NCBI RefSeq assembly: GCF_900103835.1
Contig: NZ_FNID01000008.1
Span: forward strand, 28,663 to 92,662
Direction of reading: 5' to 3'
From: Acetanaerobacterium elongatum
Lineage (GTDB): Bacteria > Bacillota > Clostridia > Oscillospirales > Ruminococcaceae
Length of the DNA: 64,000 bases
In this document: piece by piece, positions 41,397 to 50,227 of the stretch
Position numbering within the stretch: the stretch's first letter is position 1
Layout of the letters: each line of letters starts with the position of its first letter
Program-made: the position numbers and the translations under genes
The notes under the pieces: generated by a model
What the model saw: the letters and a program-made list of their open reading frames with translations, nothing else
What the model was told of the DNA's origin: nothing
Databases searched by the model: none

Positions 41397-41416
41397 AAAT
41401 GAGCGGCTGCTCATTT
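41397..41416 (+). promoter_or_regulatory. Probable TetR operator before the ABC exporter genes
   Basis: A perfect palindrome: AAATGAGC (41397-41404), GGCT spacer, GCTCATTT (41409-41416). One arm is repeated at the tetR promoter (40753-40760), and an AAATGAG copy lies just before the ABC start. Confidence 0.7.
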
Positions 41417-41445
41417 AATAAACATTATGAAATGAGTTGACAGTG

Positions 41446-42300
41446 ATGCTGACGGCAGAAAACCTTGAATACACCTATGCGGGCAGCAAGGCGCCCGCAC
41501 TGAAGAAGATCAGCTTTGCCATTGAAAAGGGGGAGATCTTTGGGTTTTTAGGCCCGAGCGGTTCGGGCAAAACCACCACGCAGCGCACCATCATCGGGCT
41601 GCTGCGCGGCTACAAGGGCAGCGTGCGGGTGTTCGGGCGCGAACGCAGCGAGTATGGGCGCGAGTTCTTTGAGCGTATCGGGGTGGCGTTTGACTTCCCC
41701 AACCTCTATAACAAGCTGACGGCGGCCGAGAACCTGAAGCTGCTGGGGGGCTACTACCAAAACACCGCGAAGGACACCGACGCGCTGCTGGAGCGGGTGG
41801 GCCTGCTTTCTGACCGCGACAAGCGGGTGGAGGGCTTTTCGAAGGGGATGAAGATGCGGTTAAACTTTGTGCGCAGTATTATGCACAACCCCGACTTTCT
41901 GTTCTTTGACGAGCCGACCTCGGGCTTAGACCCGGTGAACGCGCGCATCATCAAGGATATTATCCTGCAGCTGAAAAACGAGGGCAAGACGGTATTCTTA
42001 ACCACCCACAACATGACGGTGGCCGAGGAGCTGTGCGACCGGGTAGCCTTTCTCTGCGACGGGCAGATTACGCTGTGTGATACCCCTGCCAACCTGAAGG
42101 TGAACTTCGGCAGGCGCATGGTGAAGGTGGCCTACCGCGACGGCGACGGCGTTGTGTGCGAGGAGTTCTCGCTCGATACGCTGGGCAGGGAAAAGCGGCT
42201 GTATGAGCTTTTGCAAACCAGAGAGATTCAAACCATCCACAGCGAGGACGCCTCTCTTGAGGAGATTTTCATCAAGGTGACGGGGAGGATGCTGGAATGA
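41446..42300 (+). CDS. ABC exporter ATP-binding protein
   Basis: An ABC-2 type ATPase of about 284 residues. Walker A GPSGSGKTT; signature FSKGMKMRL (a variant of LSGGQ, usual in this drug/lantibiotic exporter group); Walker B FLFFDEPTSGLDP; H-loop LTTHN. A C-terminal extension (VVCEEFSLDT...TIHSEDASLEEIFIKVTGR) is typical of drug-exporter ATPases. ATG 41446 is preferred, though GTG 41443 and TTG 41437 are in frame and the ribosome site is weak. It overlaps the first permease by 4 nt (ATGA). Substrate unknown. Confidence 0.9.
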   Translation: MLTAENLEYTYAGSKAPALKKISFAIEKGEIFGFLGPSGSGKTTTQRTIIGLLRGYKGSVRVFGRERSEYGREFFERIGVAFDFPNLYNKLTAAENLKLLGGYYQNTAKDTDALLERVGLLSDRDKRVEGFSKGMKMRLNFVRSIMHNPDFLFFDEPTSGLDPVNARIIKDIILQLKNEGKTVFLTTHNMTVAEELCDRVAFLCDGQITLCDTPANLKVNFGRRMVKVAYRDGDGVVCEEFSLDTLGREKRLYELLQTREIQTIHSEDASLEEIFIKVTGRMLE

Positions 42301-42998
42301 GGCTTAAAAACGCGCTGAGGAGCGATATTCAATTCCAGTTCAGGCAGGGCCTTTACCTGTTGTATATTCTGGTGACGGCGGTGTATATCATCGTGCTGCA
42401 GAAGCTGCCCGGCGGGGAGGTGCGGCAGTACCTTGCGGCGCTGACCATCTATACCGACCCGGCGATTGTGGGGTTCTTTTTCATCGGAGGCATCGTGATG
42501 CTGGAAAAGCAACAGGGGGTGTTGGATTGCCTGGCCGTTACCCCGCTTTCGCCTGCGGAGTACCTGTTTTCCAAGGCTATCTCGTTTGGGATGCTCTCGC
42601 TGTTTGCAACCGTGGTGATTGTATTTGCGGCGGTTGGGGCAGAGGGCAACCTTTTGCTGCTGCTTATCTCGGTGGGGGTAAGCTCGGTGTGCTTTACCTT
42701 CTTCGGGTTTTTGGCGGCGGGGAGCTGCCGCACGGTAAACCAGTATTTTGTGCGCGCGGTGCCGATGATGCTTGCAGCCATTCTTCCCTGCTTTTCGATT
42801 ATCGGGTTTCCGTTTTCGTGGCTGTTCCGTGCGCTGCCGAGCGTTGCGGGGCTGCACCTTGCCATAGGGGCCTTCAGGGGAATCGACCCGCTGAACGCGC
42901 TGGCGGATATGCTGGTGCTGGCGGCTTGGACGGTGCTGCTGTTTTTTGCGGCATTAAGGGTTTACGATAAAGGTGTGTTGGGAGGGCAGGGCGAATGA
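42297..42998 (+). CDS. ABC-2 type exporter permease (first)
   Basis: A 233-residue membrane protein with about six helices and the segment EKQQGVLDCLAVTPLSPAEYLFSK, typical of exporter permeases linked to fluoroquinolone- or bacteriocin-type ABC systems. It starts inside the ATPase stop codon (ATGA, 42297-42300) and its own stop overlaps the next permease start. The tight packing indicates a heterodimeric exporter with the gene that follows. Substrate unknown. Confidence 0.85.
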   Translation: MRLKNALRSDIQFQFRQGLYLLYILVTAVYIIVLQKLPGGEVRQYLAALTIYTDPAIVGFFFIGGIVMLEKQQGVLDCLAVTPLSPAEYLFSKAISFGMLSLFATVVIVFAAVGAEGNLLLLLISVGVSSVCFTFFGFLAAGSCRTVNQYFVRAVPMMLAAILPCFSIIGFPFSWLFRALPSVAGLHLAIGAFRGIDPLNALADMLVLAAWTVLLFFAALRVYDKGVLGGQGE

Positions 42999-43696
42999 AC
43001 GGTCATGCTTTAGTAAGCGATTGCAAAAAGCTGTTGCGCGAGCCGCTGATGCTGTTGTTTATGGCGGTGCCCTTTCTGGCGATTGCCGCGGTAAAGGCGC
43101 TTGCTGTATTCGGCTTTCCGCTGCTGCTGCGCTGCACGGGGTTTGACATTACGCCTTACCTCGGGTACATCGAGGGGTTTATGGTGCTGCTTTCGCCCGG
43201 TATGCTGGGCGCGGTGACCGCGTTTATGATGATTGACGAGCGGGACGACGGCATCTATACCCTGATGAGCGTAACCCCGCTGGGCTTTCGGGGGTATATT
43301 GCAAACCGCCTGATAATGCCGTTTGTGCTGAGCATGGCATACACGCTGGTTTCGCATTTGCTATTAAACCTGGTAACGGTTCATCCCCTGAGCCTGACGG
43401 TGGTGCTGGCGGTATCGGGTATGCAGGGGATATCCACCGCGCTGATACTGTTTACCATCGCAGACGACAAGGTGAAAGGGCTGACCCTTGCGAAGCTGCT
43501 GGATTCCTTAATGATCACCAGTGCGGGTGATCTGCTGGGTATTCCGTGGGTGAGCGTTGTTTGCGGCGCGCTGCCGTTTTACTGGACTACCAAGCTGATG
43601 CTTGCGCCGCCCGCCGCAGGTGTTATAATAGTATCGTTGGGTGTAAACGCCATTTGGGTGCTGATTGCGCTGGTGCTTGCGGAGAAAAGGCGCTAA
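42995..43696 (+). CDS. ABC-2 type exporter permease (second)
   Basis: A 233-residue permease paralogous in layout to the gene before it. The segment MIDERDDGIYTLMSVTPLGFRGYIANRL corresponds to EKQQGVLDCLAVTPLSPAEY in the first permease. About six helices. It overlaps the upstream stop by 4 nt. With the ATPase it should form a complete half-transporter pair. No accessory immunity or biosynthetic genes are adjacent. Confidence 0.85.
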   Translation: MNGHALVSDCKKLLREPLMLLFMAVPFLAIAAVKALAVFGFPLLLRCTGFDITPYLGYIEGFMVLLSPGMLGAVTAFMMIDERDDGIYTLMSVTPLGFRGYIANRLIMPFVLSMAYTLVSHLLLNLVTVHPLSLTVVLAVSGMQGISTALILFTIADDKVKGLTLAKLLDSLMITSAGDLLGIPWVSVVCGALPFYWTTKLMLAPPAAGVIIVSLGVNAIWVLIALVLAEKRR

Positions 43697-43726
43697 AAAC
43701 GCGAATGCTTAAGGGACGGGGTACTG

Positions 43727-44101
43727 ATGACAAAGCAGATGAAGCAGTATATCGAACAGACCGAGGCGGTTTTAAACGGCGACGGCGAGGCGGTGGACTG
43801 GGAGGAACAGATAAAGCACCACCTGGTAATGACGGGCTTTTTTCAGCACGAGCGCCTTGTGCACCTGCTGATTACCGTGCTGTTTTCGCTGCTGGGCGCG
43901 GGGTTTGTGCTCTATGCCGCGGCGTCGGGCAATATCCTAGCCTGCGCGCTGGCGGGGATTACGCTGGTGCTGCTGGTATTTTATATCCGCCACTATTTCT
44001 TTTTGGAAAACCGCGTGCAGCAGCTTTACAGGCTGTACGAGCGGATGCGGGAGCGGGCGAGGGGAAAAGACCGCAGATCAGACCGCTCATTTTTAAGATG
44101 A
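43727..44101 (+). CDS. Small membrane protein of unknown function
   Basis: A 124-residue protein: a charged N-terminus, two membrane helices (about 42-85), and a basic C-terminal helix (RVQQLYRLYERMRERARGKDRR). It follows the exporter permeases by 30 nt on the same strand and is probably the last gene of that unit. No family is recognised; it may be an accessory of the exporter. Confidence 0.65.
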   Translation: MTKQMKQYIEQTEAVLNGDGEAVDWEEQIKHHLVMTGFFQHERLVHLLITVLFSLLGAGFVLYAAASGNILACALAGITLVLLVFYIRHYFFLENRVQQLYRLYERMRERARGKDRRSDRSFLR

Positions 44102-44184
44102 GGACTGCTTAAAAGAGATTCTGTATATAGCCAGCGGAGTTAGCAGCTTAAACTGACATTTTGAGAGATAGCAGGATGGACATT

Positions 44185-45138
44185 ATGAGAAAAAGACTTA
44201 TTATTCTAGTGGCTGTGACGTTATTTTTGTGCTCATGCAGAGCCGGTGGTGTAACTGAAAAGTCAGGGCAGATATCTGTAGTACCAGCTTCGTCGGTATC
44301 GGCGGCTGAATCGGGGCCCTCGTCTTCTGACGAATCGCTGTCTGTGGAATCCGCGCCCGCGGTTCAGACAAATACTATCCAGCAGTTTGTTGACAGTAAA
44401 CTGCTGAATAAGCGGATGGCGATTAACGTTTACCTGCCGAAAGGGTATACGGATAAAGAAAAACATCCGGTGCTTTATCTTCTTCATGGTGAAGGAGCTA
44501 CCAGCGATGATGAGATGTTTTCGCTGCTGGGAATAGACGACGCGGCGGAAAGGCTGATTGATGCGGGAAAGATAAAACCGCTGATCATCGCATCTGTGCA
44601 GATTGACCGAAGCTATGGCGTAGATTCAGCGGAGAAGCCGGGCGTAGTAAAGATAGGCGGCGAAGACATGAATATAGGGCCGTATGAAAGCTATGTAACC
44701 AAGGAGGCTGTGCCGTTCATCGATGCGAATTACAGCACGGTTTTGTCCAAGGAAGGCCGGTATATTGCGGGGATATCCATGGCGGGCTTTGCGGCTTTGC
44801 ACATTGGCTTTAGAAACACGGAGCTGTTTGGCAAGGTGGGCGGACACAGCCCGTCTGTTGAAGCAAAGCTGATCCCCTACAGCCTTCTGTTCCCAACCGT
44901 TGAGGACATTGAAGCGGGAGACCCCAATAAACTGGCACAGACGAAGGATTTATCGGGGTTGAAGATTTGGCTGGACTGCGGTGACAAGGACCCTTATTGC
45001 CAAAGCGGTACTAAAACATTGCAGAAGCTTTTAACAGATAAGGGTTGGGCTGTGGAATACTGCGTTGGCAGTGGGGAGCATAATAACGACTACTGGCAGT
45101 CTAACCTTGACAAGTATCTGGCTTTTTATAATTCATAA
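44185..45138 (+). CDS. Secreted esterase lipoprotein
   Basis: A 317-residue alpha/beta-hydrolase of the esterase D (PF00756) family. The lipobox VTLFLCSC anchors it outside the membrane; a Ser-rich tether follows. Catalytic residues: Ser in GISMAGFAA, Asp in DCGDKD, His in GSGEHNNDYW. HPVLYLLHGEGAT is the oxyanion-hole strand. Start ATG 44185 is chosen so that the signal peptide is N-terminal, with AGGATGG upstream; 44161 and 44176 are less likely. It is likely to hydrolyse acyl or feruloyl esters, with the exact substrate unknown. Confidence 0.85.
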   Translation: MRKRLIILVAVTLFLCSCRAGGVTEKSGQISVVPASSVSAAESGPSSSDESLSVESAPAVQTNTIQQFVDSKLLNKRMAINVYLPKGYTDKEKHPVLYLLHGEGATSDDEMFSLLGIDDAAERLIDAGKIKPLIIASVQIDRSYGVDSAEKPGVVKIGGEDMNIGPYESYVTKEAVPFIDANYSTVLSKEGRYIAGISMAGFAALHIGFRNTELFGKVGGHSPSVEAKLIPYSLLFPTVEDIEAGDPNKLAQTKDLSGLKIWLDCGDKDPYCQSGTKTLQKLLTDKGWAVEYCVGSGEHNNDYWQSNLDKYLAFYNS

Positions 45139-45180
45139 GGGCAGCCGATTGGGTGTAACCTGTACTTCTGTGATAACATA

Positions 45181-45220
45181 ACGAGTAAAAACCTCCGTAT
45201 GGGGTTTTTGCTCGTTTTTT
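45181..45220. terminator. Bidirectional terminator between esterase and Fpg-like genes
   Basis: ACGAG-AAAAACC (45181-45193) pairs with GGTTTTT-CTCG (45202-45214), then TTTTTT. T-rich on both strands, matching the convergent genes. Confidence 0.8.
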
Positions 45221-45236
45221 GCTGCCTTCAATTTAT

Positions 45237-46064
45237 CTAAAGCTTCTGGCAGCCCTCGCAGTAGTAGACGCTGCCGCCGAGGTAGGCCTCTTTTTTGATG
45301 CCTGAGCCGCATTTGAGGCAGGGCATAGCCGCGGTGTTTTTGCTTAAGACGCAGGCGTACCCGCCCGGGTTGCCGAACAGGTCGTGCTCGATGTCGCGCC
45401 CACCTGCCTGCGCCATGGCGGCTAAAGTGCCCTTTAAAGAGCGGTACATACCTGCAAGCTCTGATTCGGAGAGCGTACCCATCTTGCGCTTGGGGTGGAT
45501 GCCCGCGTTCCACAGGATATCCTGCAGCACGCCGTTGCCAAGACCGGGGATGCGCTGCTCGGTGGCTAAGAACGCCTTGGCCGAAAGCTTGGCAAAATTC
45601 TTGCATTCGCACAGGGAGGCAAAGTATGCCTCGTTAAACGCATCGGTGAGCGGGGAGGGCTTCTCCTTCGCCACAAGGTAGTAGGGGTTCTGGTTCTCGC
45701 CGTCTATAAACGCGCTGATGCCGCCGTACATCTGCACAACACCCACCAGCGCGGAGCCGTCTTCAAACTGCAGGTGCAGCTGGTGCCTTGGGGGGAGCTT
45801 TTGGTCGGGGGTAAGGTAACGCAGGCTGACGCCGTCCTGCAAAAGCAGCCGTGCGTCGCCCATCAGCAGCTCGACATTTCCGGCTACGGCATGGGCACCG
45901 TCTACCCGTCTGCCCGCAAGCAGGGTGTTATAAGCGGCAGGGTCGCCGAAATACCAGGTGAGCTTGTGCGGCGAGGTGTTCGCGGCGGCGGATGCTATTA
46001 CCTTTCCGGTAAGCGTTTGGGAAAGCTGGCTGGCCATGACGGCAGCTTCGGGGAGTTCGAGCAT
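45237..46064 (-). CDS. Fpg/Nei-like DNA glycosylase family protein without the catalytic proline
   Basis: A 275-residue member of the formamidopyrimidine-DNA glycosylase/endonuclease VIII superfamily. The H2TH region (about residues 150-230, GLGNGVLQDILWNAGIHPKRK) and a C-terminal C4 zinc finger (CLKCG...YCEGC) are clear. The N-terminus reads MLELPEAA, whereas catalytic Fpg begins MPELPE with Pro2 as nucleophile. Here that residue is Leu. The Arg near the zinc finger hairpin is also absent (LGGSVYYC). I recall a clostridial subgroup with this feature, so it may be inherited rather than damage. Activity may differ or be lost. Confidence 0.85.
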   Translation of the reverse strand: MLELPEAAVMASQLSQTLTGKVIASAAANTSPHKLTWYFGDPAAYNTLLAGRRVDGAHAVAGNVELLMGDARLLLQDGVSLRYLTPDQKLPPRHQLHLQFEDGSALVGVVQMYGGISAFIDGENQNPYYLVAKEKPSPLTDAFNEAYFASLCECKNFAKLSAKAFLATEQRIPGLGNGVLQDILWNAGIHPKRKMGTLSESELAGMYRSLKGTLAAMAQAGGRDIEHDLFGNPGGYACVLSKNTAAMPCLKCGSGIKKEAYLGGSVYYCEGCQKL

Positions 46065-46241
46065 AGGGGTCGGCCTCCTTAATTGTTATAATTCGCCAAT
46101 CGGTATAACCTAAGTATAGCATAGCACAGTAAATATGACAGCCCCCGTCAGATTTATGCCGTTGGGCAAAAAGTTGACGAGTGGAAAAATGATGATATTA
46201 TTGAATTGGTATACAATACAACTTGAATATCGAGTAAAAAC

Positions 46242-46270
46242 AAGGAGCGCACCGCATGGGTACGCTCCTT
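46242..46270 (-). terminator. Terminator of the DUF4349 gene
   Basis: On the minus strand AAGGAGCG...CGCTCCTT (46242-46249 with 46263-46270) with further ACC/GGT pairing, followed by GTTTTTACTC. Confidence 0.75.
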
Positions 46271-46284
46271 ACAATTATAATAGA

Positions 46285-47403
46285 TTATTTATTCTCGTCC
46301 TTGTGCTCGGGATTGGTCGTGTTCTGCACAGGCGGTACAAAGCCCTGCGGCGCCTGCGGGTAAAGGGGGTAGCGGGGTGCTGCTGCCTGCTTGGCGCGGC
46401 TCTTTTTGATGCCGCGGCGGATGAGGAAGATAACCAGCACAACGAAAGCCGCGAAGATTAGAATGTAGGGAAGGTCTACCACAAACCATACAAGGAAGTC
46501 GCCTGCGCCGTCGCGGATATCAAGCCAGGTCTCCTGCAGGCCGATGGTGATGCGTTCGCCAATGCCCTGCTTCTCGCTCTGTTGCGGGGTGAAGCGCTTT
46601 ACCTCGTTGATATTGACGGTAACGGTGCTAAAGTCTACAAGGCTGTCGTAGCGGCGAAGCTCGCTTGAGTAGTTATCGAGCTGGTAGCGCACCTCGGAGA
46701 GGCGGGATTCCAGCGCAACCACGCTATCTAGGCTTTCGGCCTTCTCCAGCAGGGCCATCAGGCGTTCATACTCCACCTGCAGCGCCTTTTTGCGCGCCTC
46801 GGTGTCGGCGTATGTAAGGGTGATGTCCTGGCTGTTTTCGTCCTTCTGGGTAACGTTGCCCAGGGTGCCGACCAGTGCGGTGAACTCGCCCAGCTTATCG
46901 GTGGGGATTCTTACGGTGATATAGCCGTTGCGCCCGGGGGCGTTGGGCTCGTCAAGCTTCTGGTTGATGCCAAGGCCGCTTACCGACGAGGACTCTACAA
47001 AGCCGCCGAACTTCTGGGTGTTCTGCTGCAGCGAGGAGATGAGCTTATCAAACTCCTGCGTTTCTATTATCATGTTGACGGTTTTGATAATCTTGCGGTT
47101 TAAGGAGCTGCCCGCGGTGGCCTGGGCCTCTTTTTCAAGGGAGGCTTCATCCTTGGGGGCCGCAATGCCGCCTTTTTCCGCTCCGGCAGCCTGAGCGGTT
47201 GCGGTTGCTTCGGGCGATTGGGGTACAGCCATATCAGCGGCGCCGTTTATTTCCTTGCCATCGTGGGAGGGGGCCACCGCAGCGGTTGAAGCGGCAGAGG
47301 TTTCGGAACTGCTTCTTGCGGCGCATCCGGCCGCCATGAGCAGGCAGATGGCGATTGCTAAGGTAATGCATAGAACGTTTAACAGCTTGCCGATATGCTT
47401 CAT
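46285..47403 (-). CDS. DUF4349 lipoprotein
   Basis: A 372-residue surface protein. Lipobox LLMAAGC, then an Ala/Ser-rich tether, a DUF4349 domain (about 95-290: LNRKIIKTVNMIIETQEFD; RNGYITVRIPTDKLGEF; QDITLTYADTEARKKAL), a coiled coil (VEYERLMALLEKAESLDSVVALESRLSEVRYQLD), a membrane helix (about 312-335), and a Pro/Gln/Asn-rich cytoplasmic-like tail. Family members are common in Firmicutes and lack a known activity; a role in surface or envelope sensing is conjecture. Single gene, convergent with nothing, divergent from the ribosomal operon. Confidence 0.85.
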   Translation of the reverse strand: MKHIGKLLNVLCITLAIAICLLMAAGCAARSSSETSAASTAAVAPSHDGKEINGAADMAVPQSPEATATAQAAGAEKGGIAAPKDEASLEKEAQATAGSSLNRKIIKTVNMIIETQEFDKLISSLQQNTQKFGGFVESSSVSGLGINQKLDEPNAPGRNGYITVRIPTDKLGEFTALVGTLGNVTQKDENSQDITLTYADTEARKKALQVEYERLMALLEKAESLDSVVALESRLSEVRYQLDNYSSELRRYDSLVDFSTVTVNINEVKRFTPQQSEKQGIGERITIGLQETWLDIRDGAGDFLVWFVVDLPYILIFAAFVVLVIFLIRRGIKKSRAKQAAAPRYPLYPQAPQGFVPPVQNTTNPEHKDENK

Positions 47404-47813
47404 GACAAATCACTTTCCTTCCTGATTTTAAACGGTAGTGTGTTTAAGCTTTGCCGGTATCTTCAATTTTTGCGTTTGTGTAACGGATCGGTTGTTTTCC
47501 GAAACAGCCTTTTAAGACGCTGTACAGTGTTTCCGTTTAGATAGTGGCGAAAAAGGGGTGGTTTACTGCACGCCGGAAAAAAAGTACCCAAGAAAACGGT
47601 GGTAAAAACTTGGGTTGCCGTATTGCTCGGTATCCTGTATAATTACGGTTGGCCTGTGCCATATTAATAAGTATAGCATAGACTGCATTGAAAAAACAGC
47701 GAAGCAGATTTGTAGGTATTGCACAATTGTGTGGGAGATATATTTTGGAAACTGTGTAATACGTAGAAATTGCAAAAATAGGTTCTGCGGCGGGGAAACA
47801 GCGAAAAAAAGGC

Positions 47814-47842
47814 TTGCAATCGCGGCCCGCGTATAGTATTAT
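47814..47842 (+). promoter_or_regulatory. Promoter of the S10 ribosomal operon
   Basis: TTGCAA at 47814-47819 and TATTAT at 47837-47842, 17 bp apart; a TATAAT at 47840-47845 overlaps. The region 47404-47813 shows no supported gene. Confidence 0.65.
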
Positions 47843-47849
47843 AATTAAG

Positions 47850-48155
47850 CGTGACTGCACAGATATGCGATGAAGCGAGAGGTTGCCGCACCCAGTGCGG
47901 GTAATTTTCGCTGAGTATGTCCGATTTTAAACCGGGCGACACGAATATGGAACACACTGCCCGCTTGCGGGGCTGCTATGGGTCGTTCTCATAGCTTCTG
48001 GTGTTTTTATGACTTTAACAGGTCGTGTCCGGATAAACTTGAGCGTCAAGTTTACCGGATTTTTAAATGCCCAGTCGCGATACACACGGCTCGGTGTTCC
48101 GTTTTTTCATGGCGTCGCTCCCAACGGGAAACAAAAGCTATAGGAGGCGATGGTA
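47850..48155 (+). promoter_or_regulatory. Structured leader of the S10 ribosomal operon
   Basis: About 300 nt between promoter and rpsJ. It contains several pairings: GCGATGAAGCGAGAGGTTGC near 47867, a GCCGCACCCAGTGCGGGT hairpin near 47886, a CCGATTTTAAACCGG hairpin near 47920, and a GCCCGCTTGCGGGGC hairpin near 47960. An attenuator-like stem with T run lies at 48028-48064. I believe leaders opening with a GATGAAGCGAGAG-like segment occur before rpsJ in other Clostridia. Regulation by a ribosomal protein is likely, but the ligand cannot be told from this. Confidence 0.6.
48028..48064 (+). terminator. Attenuator-like terminator in the S10 leader
   Basis: TCCGG-TAAACTTGA (48028-48042, one bulged A) pairs with TCAAGTTTACCGGA (48046-48059), followed by TTTTT. 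It lies 90 nt before rpsJ and inside the operon transcript, so it fits control by premature termination. Confidence 0.7.
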
Positions 48156-48467
48156 ATGGCAGTCAAGGAAAAAATCAGGGTTAGAATCAAGGGTTACGAT
48201 CATCAGCTCGTAGACCAGGCCGCGGAAAAGATTGTTGAAACCGCAAAGCGCACAGGTGCTCAGGTTTCCGGTCCCATCCCGCTGCCCACCGAGAAGGAGA
48301 TTGTTACCATCCTGCGCGCGGTTCACAAGTATAAGGACAGCCGTGAGCAGTTTGAACAAAGAACCCACAAGAGACTCATCGATATCCTGCGCCCTTCCAA
48401 CCAAACCGTGAAGGTGCTTATGGATCTCGAGCTCCCTGCCGGCGTGGATATCGAGCTTAAGCTGTAA
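48156..48467 (+). CDS. rpsJ: Ribosomal protein S10
   Basis: 30S protein of 103 residues that also acts in transcription antitermination (NusE). [17 protein letters not shown] and the [17 protein letters not shown] loop are diagnostic. ATG 48156 lies 7 nt after TAGGAGGCG; the ATG two codons earlier is less well spaced. First gene of the S10-spc-alpha operon, with a structured leader in front. Confidence 0.97.
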   Translation: MAVKEKIRVRIKGYDHQLVDQAAEKIVETAKRTGAQVSGPIPLPTEKEIVTILRAVHKYKDSREQFEQRTHKRLIDILRPSNQTVKVLMDLELPAGVDIELKL

Positions 48468-48561
48468 CAGTTCGCTGTAATTGGTTTAAGAAAACGATGT
48501 TTTCCGTGCAGGTCAAGTTGAAGGAAATGCCTTCAACCAATAACCGTAGGAGGTAGGAAAA

Positions 48562-49197
48562 ATGGTAAAAGCAATTATCGGCAAGAAGATTGGCATGACC
48601 CAGATCTTCGACGAAAACGGCAATGTAATTCCCGTTACCGTCGTAGCCGCGGGCCCCTGTGTTGTGGTTCAGAAGAAGACCGTTCAGAACGACGGCTATG
48701 CCGCTGTTCAGGTTGGCTTCGGCGATGTTTCCGCAACCAAGGTAAACAAGCCAAGCAAAGGTCACTTTGACAAAGCAGATGTCGCGCCCAAGAGACATCT
48801 CAAGGAATTCAAGTTTGATGATCCGGATGCTCTTAATGTAGGCGACCTGATCAAAGCTGACACATTCGAACAAGGTGACAAGGTAGACGTTTCCGGTATC
48901 AGCAAAGGTAAAGGCTACGCGGGTACCATCAAACGTTACGGGCATCATAGATTGAAGGAAACCCACGGTACCGGCCCTGTTCACAGACATGCCGGCTCCA
49001 ACGGTGCCAACAGTGACCCTTCGAGAGTAATGAAGGGCAAGAAGCTGCCCGGCCACATGGGTGCCGAGAACGTAACCGTTCAGAACCTTATTGTGGTTAA
49101 GGTAGACGCAGAAAACAACCTCATTGCGCTTAAAGGTGCGGTACCCGGGCCGAAGAACGGCATTGTGTACATCACCGACAGCGTGAAAAAGGCGTAA
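48562..49197 (+). CDS. rplC: Ribosomal protein L3
   Basis: 50S assembly protein of 211 residues that reaches the peptidyl transferase centre. [26 protein letters not shown] at the N-terminus and the [21 protein letters not shown] loop are diagnostic. A 94-nt gap separates it from rpsJ, with GTAGGAGGT upstream of the start. Normal length. Confidence 0.97.
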   Translation: MVKAIIGKKIGMTQIFDENGNVIPVTVVAAGPCVVVQKKTVQNDGYAAVQVGFGDVSATKVNKPSKGHFDKADVAPKRHLKEFKFDDPDALNVGDLIKADTFEQGDKVDVSGISKGKGYAGTIKRYGHHRLKETHGTGPVHRHAGSNGANSDPSRVMKGKKLPGHMGAENVTVQNLIVVKVDAENNLIALKGAVPGPKNGIVYITDSVKKA

Positions 49198-49212
49198 AGG
49201 AGGAGAAGTACA

Positions 49213-49836
49213 ATGCCAAAGGTTGCAGTATATGACATGGCCGGCAAGAAAAAAGGCGAAATGGAGCTTTCTGACGCCATTTTCGGCATAGAGCCTAACA
49301 AATCGGTTATGCACGCGGCGGTTGTAAACTATCTTGCCAACCAACGCCAAGGCACACAGTCAACCCTCACTCGTACCGAGGTACGCGGCGGCGGCCGTAA
49401 GCCTTGGCGCCAGAAGGGCACGGGCCACGCAAGACAGGGCTCCATCCGCGCTCCCCAGTGGAGACACGGCGGCATCGCTCTTGGCCCCAAGCCGCGCGAC
49501 TACAGCTATTCACTGAACAAAAAGGTGAAGAGACTGGCACTCAAATCGGCATTCTCGAGCAAGGTGCTTGAGCAGAACCTGATTGTGGTAGACGCGATTT
49601 CGCTTTCCGAGATTAAAACCAAGAGCATGGTAAGCATGCTTAAGGCGCTGGGTGCCGAGAAGAAGGCCCTCATCGTTATGCCGGCTACCGACATGACGGT
49701 TGTAAAGAGCGCAAGGAATATCCCGGGTGTGAAAACCGCTCTTGTAAACACACTCAACGTTTACGACGTACTGAACTGCGACAAGTTCATTGTTGCTAAG
49801 GACGCCGTTGCGAAGATTGAGGAGGTGTACGCTTAA
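49213..49836 (+). CDS. rplD: Ribosomal protein L4
   Basis: 50S protein of 207 residues whose loop lines the exit tunnel ([25 protein letters not shown]). In enteric bacteria L4 represses this operon through the leader, so it is one candidate ligand for the leader upstream here. AGGAGAAG precedes the ATG. The stop overlaps the rplW start by one base. Confidence 0.97.
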   Translation: MPKVAVYDMAGKKKGEMELSDAIFGIEPNKSVMHAAVVNYLANQRQGTQSTLTRTEVRGGGRKPWRQKGTGHARQGSIRAPQWRHGGIALGPKPRDYSYSLNKKVKRLALKSAFSSKVLEQNLIVVDAISLSEIKTKSMVSMLKALGAEKKALIVMPATDMTVVKSARNIPGVKTALVNTLNVYDVLNCDKFIVAKDAVAKIEEVYA

Positions 49837-50132
49837 TGGAAAAGACCGCACACGACATTATCCTCCGCCCGGTAATCACCGAGTCGAGCATGGCAGGCAT
49901 CAACGATAAAAAGTATACCTTTGAGGTTTTAAAAACCGCAAACAAGTTTGAAATTGCAAAGGCCGTTGAACAGCTTTTCGGCGTGCAGGTTGCAAAAGTA
50001 AACACCATGAACGTAAACGGAAGGCTTAAGAGGATGGGCGCTCACGCGGGCTATACCCCCAGCTGGAAGAAAGCCATCGTAACCCTTACCGAGAAGAGCA
50101 AGGGCATCGAGTTCTTCGAGAGCATGATGTAA
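49836..50132 (+). CDS. rplW: Ribosomal protein L23
   Basis: 50S protein of 98 residues at the tunnel exit, docking site for trigger factor and signal recognition particle. AHDIILRPVITESSM and the KVNTMNVNGRLKRMG loop are typical. Its ATG uses the last base of the L4 stop. It is followed by an unusually long 260-nt spacer with hairpins before rplB. Confidence 0.97.
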   Translation: MEKTAHDIILRPVITESSMAGINDKKYTFEVLKTANKFEIAKAVEQLFGVQVAKVNTMNVNGRLKRMGAHAGYTPSWKKAIVTLTEKSKGIEFFESMM

Positions 50133-50134
50133 AA

Positions 50135-50227
50135 ACGATTGAAAGCGTGGCTTTCAATCGTCTATGGAAAATTGCTGTCGGTGTACTACACCTCCTGCCA
50201 CAGCTTCGCTGCGGCACCGCAATTTTC
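50135..50227 (+). other. Structured spacer between rplW and rplB
   Basis: A perfect 11-bp hairpin (ACGATTGAAAG 50135-50145 / CTTTCAATCGT 50151-50161) is followed by a 61-nt folded unit. The outer stem is GAAAATTGC (50167-50175) / GCAATTTTC (50219-50227), with an inner hairpin GCCACAGC ttc GCTGCGGC (50197-50215). No T run follows, so termination is not expected. The remaining 50228-50392 shows nothing I recognise except the rplB ribosome site. Confidence 0.6.

Noticed and set aside
43546..44112. 188-residue frame over the second permease and the next gene
   Set aside because: Out of frame with both supported genes and with no start signals.
47537..47860. 107-residue minus-strand ORF upstream of the S10 promoter
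   Set aside because: No ribosome site, overlaps the S10 promoter, and resembles random AT-rich sequence.
48457..49350. Long minus-strand ORF (297 residues) opposite rplC
   Set aside because: Shadow of the strongly conserved L3 frame; no promoter, no ribosome site, no family.
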